Below, piece by piece: positions 6,481 to 9,014 of a stretch of 9,014 bases of DNA (the stretch's first letter is position 1; each line of letters starts with the position of its first letter). A model generated the notes under the pieces. It made no database searches. It was not told the origin of the DNA and saw nothing but the letters and a program-made list of their open reading frames with translations. Both the position numbers and the translations under genes were made by a program. This DNA is from Deltaproteobacteria bacterium (GTDB lineage: Bacteria > Desulfobacterota > DSM-4660 > Desulfatiglandales > Desulfatiglandaceae), in the NCBI GenBank assembly GCA_019314425.1, contig JAFCZI010000073.1:1-9014 (forward strand), in the 5' to 3' direction.

Positions 6481-8950
6481 AAGCCTTTATTAACTTAACT
6501 GGCGTATTCCACCAGAGCGGGTATCCGCTGACCGGATCGTTCAAGGTCTTGACGATATTGTTCGGGTTAACGCCTTTACCCTTCTGGTATTCATCGTAGG
6601 CCGTGTGACCGAAGCCAAGCGGCATGTAGACCCTTCCCGGCATTGCGCCCTCAAACAAGTCTACCCGTACCTGCAGCTGCCCTGAAGGTGACTTGACAAC
6701 CGCCCGATCTCCCTGGTGAAGCTTGTATTTGGCAGCTGTTGCGGGATTCATGACAGCGAAAGATTCATTTTTCAAAAGCTGAGTCGCGAAAATGGTCTTG
6801 TAGAGGAAGGGTGGCGTGGGAATCCATCCGCTGGTGAGATTGATCATCTCGTAGGGAACCATGAACAGGGGATATTTGGAGCGATCCACCCCCAGTTTCG
6901 GGGCCTCATAATGTCCCATGAGGGCTTCAACGCCGGCAACACGAACACCCATTTGATCAAGGGCCGCCTTTTCAGATGTCCGCTGTGAATTTTTCGAAAT
7001 AACCCGCTGCAGTTTCTGACTGACAAACTCAAATTTCCCGCTGGGGGTCTCAAAAAGGCCCTTCCAGGATGTGGGAAGTTTCACCGGTTGATACCACATG
7101 CCGCCGGATTTCATCTTTTCCCACATCTCATCAAAAGAGCCATAGGTGGGTTTCTGGGGATCATTAAAATACTTAAATTTCCAAGCCGGATTTGAAGAAT
7201 CATAGCGGACCAGCCCACCGCCCGCATCAAAGAGGCCCTTTGCACGGACCTGAAGTGCTTCTTCAAAGTTTTCCCAGGGAAACGCGCTGCCGGTTGCATC
7301 GCCCACAGCCTTGGACAGGGAAATGATCACATCCCCCACATTCCGGGTATTGCTTACGGGTTCCACCACCGGTCTGGAAAGCCCATAAAAGGGATATTGC
7401 AGTCCCACCGGCCAGACGGTGTCTTCCATCTTTTCAAGATAGTTATGGTCTGGCAAAATCAGATCCGCCATGTTGGCCGTCTCGTCGCGGTATGGTGAAA
7501 AACTCACAATAAATGGGATCTTCTCCAGGGCATTCTTGAACCCGCCCCCATCGGGAACGGTAAAAAATGGATTGGCTGAAAACACGAGAAGTGTGTCGAT
7601 TGGAGATTGGGCACTGTCGTTAATGGCATCGGCAAAATGGTTGATAAGGCTCTGAGCGAAGGGATATGCAGGTGTGCCCGCCCCATCGATGCGCGGCTTC
7701 TTCAGACCCTTTTCCGCCACTTTGTCAGGCTCAAAAGCGGGAAGGGGCGACAGGGGAAGCGGGTCCGGGAGCAAAACGCCCCCCGGTCGGTTTATCCTCC
7801 CGGCGACAGCATTGAGACTCTGAACCGCCATAAATTCATAAAGGCTGCCGTTCAGGTCGTTTTTTCCTTTTCCGTAGACGGCAACAGGCGCCTTTGCTTT
7901 ACTGAAACCATCCGCCAGGGCGATAATGGTTTCTGCATCAACCCCGGTGATTCTTTCCACCTGGGCAGGGGAATATTTTTTTAATACGGTGGTTTTAAAG
8001 CCGGGCTGTTTCTGACCTCCTGAAGACGTCAGATCATTAAATCCATAGGCATGCTCGTTTACAAACCGCTCATCTATGCGTCCCTTCCCGATGAGAACAT
8101 GCACAATTCCCAAAGCCAGTGCCCCATCGGTTCCCGGCCTGGGCGTCACCCAGAGGTCCGCTTTGGATGCGGTATTGGATGCCCGGGATTCAATCTGGAC
8201 AACCTTTGTTTTACGTTTGGCCGGATTGGCGTCATGCCACAGCCCCCAGGCATTCATCACCCGACCGGGGGCGCCCCAGCCTTCCAGCAGCCCGGCACCA
8301 AAGCTCAATACATAATCGGAGTTCTCCAGATCGTAGGCCATGGGGCTTGATTTTCCCAGCATCAGAAGGTTACCCATATCATAGGTATCTGTAATTGATG
8401 CAGGTTTTATATAATTGGGACTTCCAACCGCTTGCATGAATCTTTCGATCAACAGCGATGTGGTCGTACCCGCAACATTTCCGTCAATGGCGGCGATCGC
8501 CTCAGGCTTTCCGGCTTTTCGAAGGTTTGCGATGCGACCCGCTAAAATATCATAGACCTCACCCCAGGTGATGTTGACAAACTCGCCTGCACCCCTGGCC
8601 CCAACCCGTTTCATGGGCCCGGGAAACCGCATATCGTTGTCGTAGAGTAGCTGAAGCCCTCCCATGCCGACCGGACAGATTCCCCCGGGATTGATGGGGT
8701 AATCGGTACGGCCCTCAATCTTCACCGCCCTCTGGCCGATCTTTCTGACAGAAATACCGCACCCGCCCGGGCAAAGGTTGCAAACGGTGTTTTCTTCCGT
8801 AGCTGCACCGGTGGAAGGGACAGGCACCCATGGCCAGTTCTGGGTCCATATGGCGACATCATCCGTAACCTTCCAGGGTAGCGGCGTGACCTGAATTCCC
8901 ACGACCCCGCCGACGACAGATGCGATGAAATTTCTTCTGGTTATTTTCAT
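6479..8950 (-). CDS. qrcB: Tat-exported molybdopterin-oxidoreductase-like subunit, QrcB-like
   Basis: About 823 residues from the preferred start, belonging to the molybdopterin oxidoreductase family and acting in the periplasm as part of a cytochrome c:menaquinone oxidoreductase. Numbering below is from the alternative ATG at 8956, two codons upstream. A twin-arginine signal (TRRNFIAS, 6-13) precedes a hydrophobic stretch. Cys59, Cys62, Cys66 and Cys94 form the [4Fe-4S] motif C-x2-C-x3-C-x27-C. The fold is complete, including the TPRPGTDGALALG cofactor-domain segment (271-283) and the C-terminal dinucleotide-binding-like domain (about 695-825). Two features suggest that no catalytic molybdenum is bound: Val96 replaces the usual basic residue after the fourth Cys (CPVG), and Thr189 stands where Psr-type enzymes have the Mo-ligating Cys (PASITD). 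Characterised QrcB also lacks molybdopterin. The 8950 start is preferred because AAGGGGA lies eight bases away, against two for 8956. The protein is longer than I recall for Desulfovibrio QrcB, so an ActB- or PsrA-like assignment is the alternative. Confidence 0.88.
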   Translation of the reverse strand: MKITRRNFIASVVGGVVGIQVTPLPWKVTDDVAIWTQNWPWVPVPSTGAATEENTVCNLCPGGCGISVRKIGQRAVKIEGRTDYPINPGGICPVGMGGLQLLYDNDMRFPGPMKRVGARGAGEFVNITWGEVYDILAGRIANLRKAGKPEAIAAIDGNVAGTTTSLLIERFMQAVGSPNYIKPASITDTYDMGNLLMLGKSSPMAYDLENSDYVLSFGAGLLEGWGAPGRVMNAWGLWHDANPAKRKTKVVQIESRASNTASKADLWVTPRPGTDGALALGIVHVLIGKGRIDERFVNEHAYGFNDLTSSGGQKQPGFKTTVLKKYSPAQVERITGVDAETIIALADGFSKAKAPVAVYGKGKNDLNGSLYEFMAVQSLNAVAGRINRPGGVLLPDPLPLSPLPAFEPDKVAEKGLKKPRIDGAGTPAYPFAQSLINHFADAINDSAQSPIDTLLVFSANPFFTVPDGGGFKNALEKIPFIVSFSPYRDETANMADLILPDHNYLEKMEDTVWPVGLQYPFYGLSRPVVEPVSNTRNVGDVIISLSKAVGDATGSAFPWENFEEALQVRAKGLFDAGGGLVRYDSSNPAWKFKYFNDPQKPTYGSFDEMWEKMKSGGMWYQPVKLPTSWKGLFETPSGKFEFVSQKLQRVISKNSQRTSEKAALDQMGVRVAGVEALMGHYEAPKLGVDRSKYPLFMVPYEMINLTSGWIPTPPFLYKTIFATQLLKNESFAVMNPATAAKYKLHQGDRAVVKSPSGQLQVRVDLFEGAMPGRVYMPLGFGHTAYDEYQKGKGVNPNNIVKTLNDPVSGYPLWWNTPVKLIKA

Positions 8951-8958
8951 GGTCATCT

Positions 8959-8965
8959 TCCCCTT
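8959..8965 (-). promoter_or_regulatory. qrcB ribosome-binding site overlapping the upstream stop codon
   Basis: On the minus strand AAGGGGA shares its first two bases with the TAA stop of the cytochrome gene (8966-8964). The spacer is eight bases to the ATG at 8950 but only two to the ATG at 8956, which decides the start in favour of 8950. Confidence 0.6.
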
Positions 8966-9014
8966 ATTTGTGACACACGAAACAGGCGTTATTCTGTTCC
9001 TGTCCCTTTTCTGT
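8964..9014 (-). CDS. qrcA: C-terminal end of a c-type cytochrome, probably QrcA (partial)
   Basis: Only the last 16 codons are in the window; the gene continues past position 9014. The frame reads TEKGQEQNNACFVCHK and then TAA. CFVCH is a perfect CxxCH haem c attachment motif, placed one residue before the C-terminus. The stop lies 13 nt before the preferred qrcB start on the same strand. In qrc operons the first gene encodes a membrane-anchored hexahaem cytochrome, QrcA, which accepts electrons from periplasmic cytochrome c3. A multihaem cytochrome immediately upstream of a QrcB-like gene fits that order exactly. Haem number, signal anchor and full length cannot be seen. The motif and frame are observed; the QrcA name is inferred from context. 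Confidence 0.75.
   Translation of the reverse strand, partial: TEKGQEQNNACFVCHK

Noticed and set aside
5954..6493. A 179-codon plus-strand open frame opposite qrcC
   Set aside because: It mirrors the cysteine-rich qrcC coding region, whose four Cys quartets make the minus-strand reading certain; no motif was found in the plus-strand product.
8954..8956. The ATG at 8956 as the qrcB start
   Set aside because: The ribosome-binding site lies only two bases from this ATG but eight from the one at 8950. The Tat signal is intact either way.
4318..9014. A dedicated polysulfide, thiosulfate or arsenate reductase operon
   Set aside because: The Mo-ligand Cys and the basic residue after the cluster seem to be missing in the large subunit, and a multihaem cytochrome precedes it. 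Both fit Qrc better than a catalytic molybdoenzyme.
1..9014. CRISPR arrays, insertion sequences, phage genes, toxin-antitoxin or defence genes, tRNA or rRNA genes
   Set aside because: The window was read for spaced repeats, terminal repeats, transposase-like products and tRNA-like folds; none was found, and almost all bases are taken by housekeeping and respiratory genes.

Overview
The window most likely comes from a sulfate-reducing or related anaerobic member of the Desulfobacterota (former Deltaproteobacteria), probably of the Desulfobacteraceae type. The main reason is a minus-strand operon matching the qrc (menaquinone reductase) set of sulfate reducers: a multihaem cytochrome end, a Tat-exported molybdopterin-oxidoreductase-like protein, a four-cluster ferredoxin-like subunit and an NrfD-type membrane subunit. 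The lineage call is an inference from gene content; no rRNA or tRNA gene was seen.

Layout. Positions 1-143 are a leader without a recognisable gene. On the plus strand, tex (144-2399, RNA-binding transcription accessory protein) is followed after 60 nt by nadB (2460-4073, L-aspartate oxidase of NAD biosynthesis). The two are probably co-transcribed although functionally unrelated. Positions 4074-4131 form a short convergent gap holding a perfect 9-bp-stem hairpin, with a second 10-bp inverted repeat just inside the nadB end. The rest is one minus-strand operon read right to left: the last 16 codons of a c-type cytochrome (qrcA-like, 9014-8964), qrcB (8950-6479), qrcC (6466-5615), qrcD (5562-4318) and a 54-codon single-helix membrane protein (4296-4132).

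How the genes work together. In the known Qrc complex, a periplasmic multihaem subunit takes electrons from the periplasmic cytochrome c3 pool, which is fed by hydrogenases and formate dehydrogenases. The electrons pass through Fe-S clusters to the NrfD-like subunit, which reduces menaquinone. The QrcB homologue here keeps the [4Fe-4S] Cys motif but appears to lack the residues expected of a working molybdenum site, as the family model predicts. QrcC has 16 Cys for four clusters and no signal peptide, so it presumably crosses the membrane bound to Tat-exported QrcB.

The observation most worth following is the 54-residue protein at the end of the operon. It has a near-ideal ribosome-binding site 21 nt after qrcD and one transmembrane helix, and it is a candidate extra small subunit of the complex. 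I saw no CRISPR array, insertion sequence, phage or defence system, and no sign of horizontal transfer.
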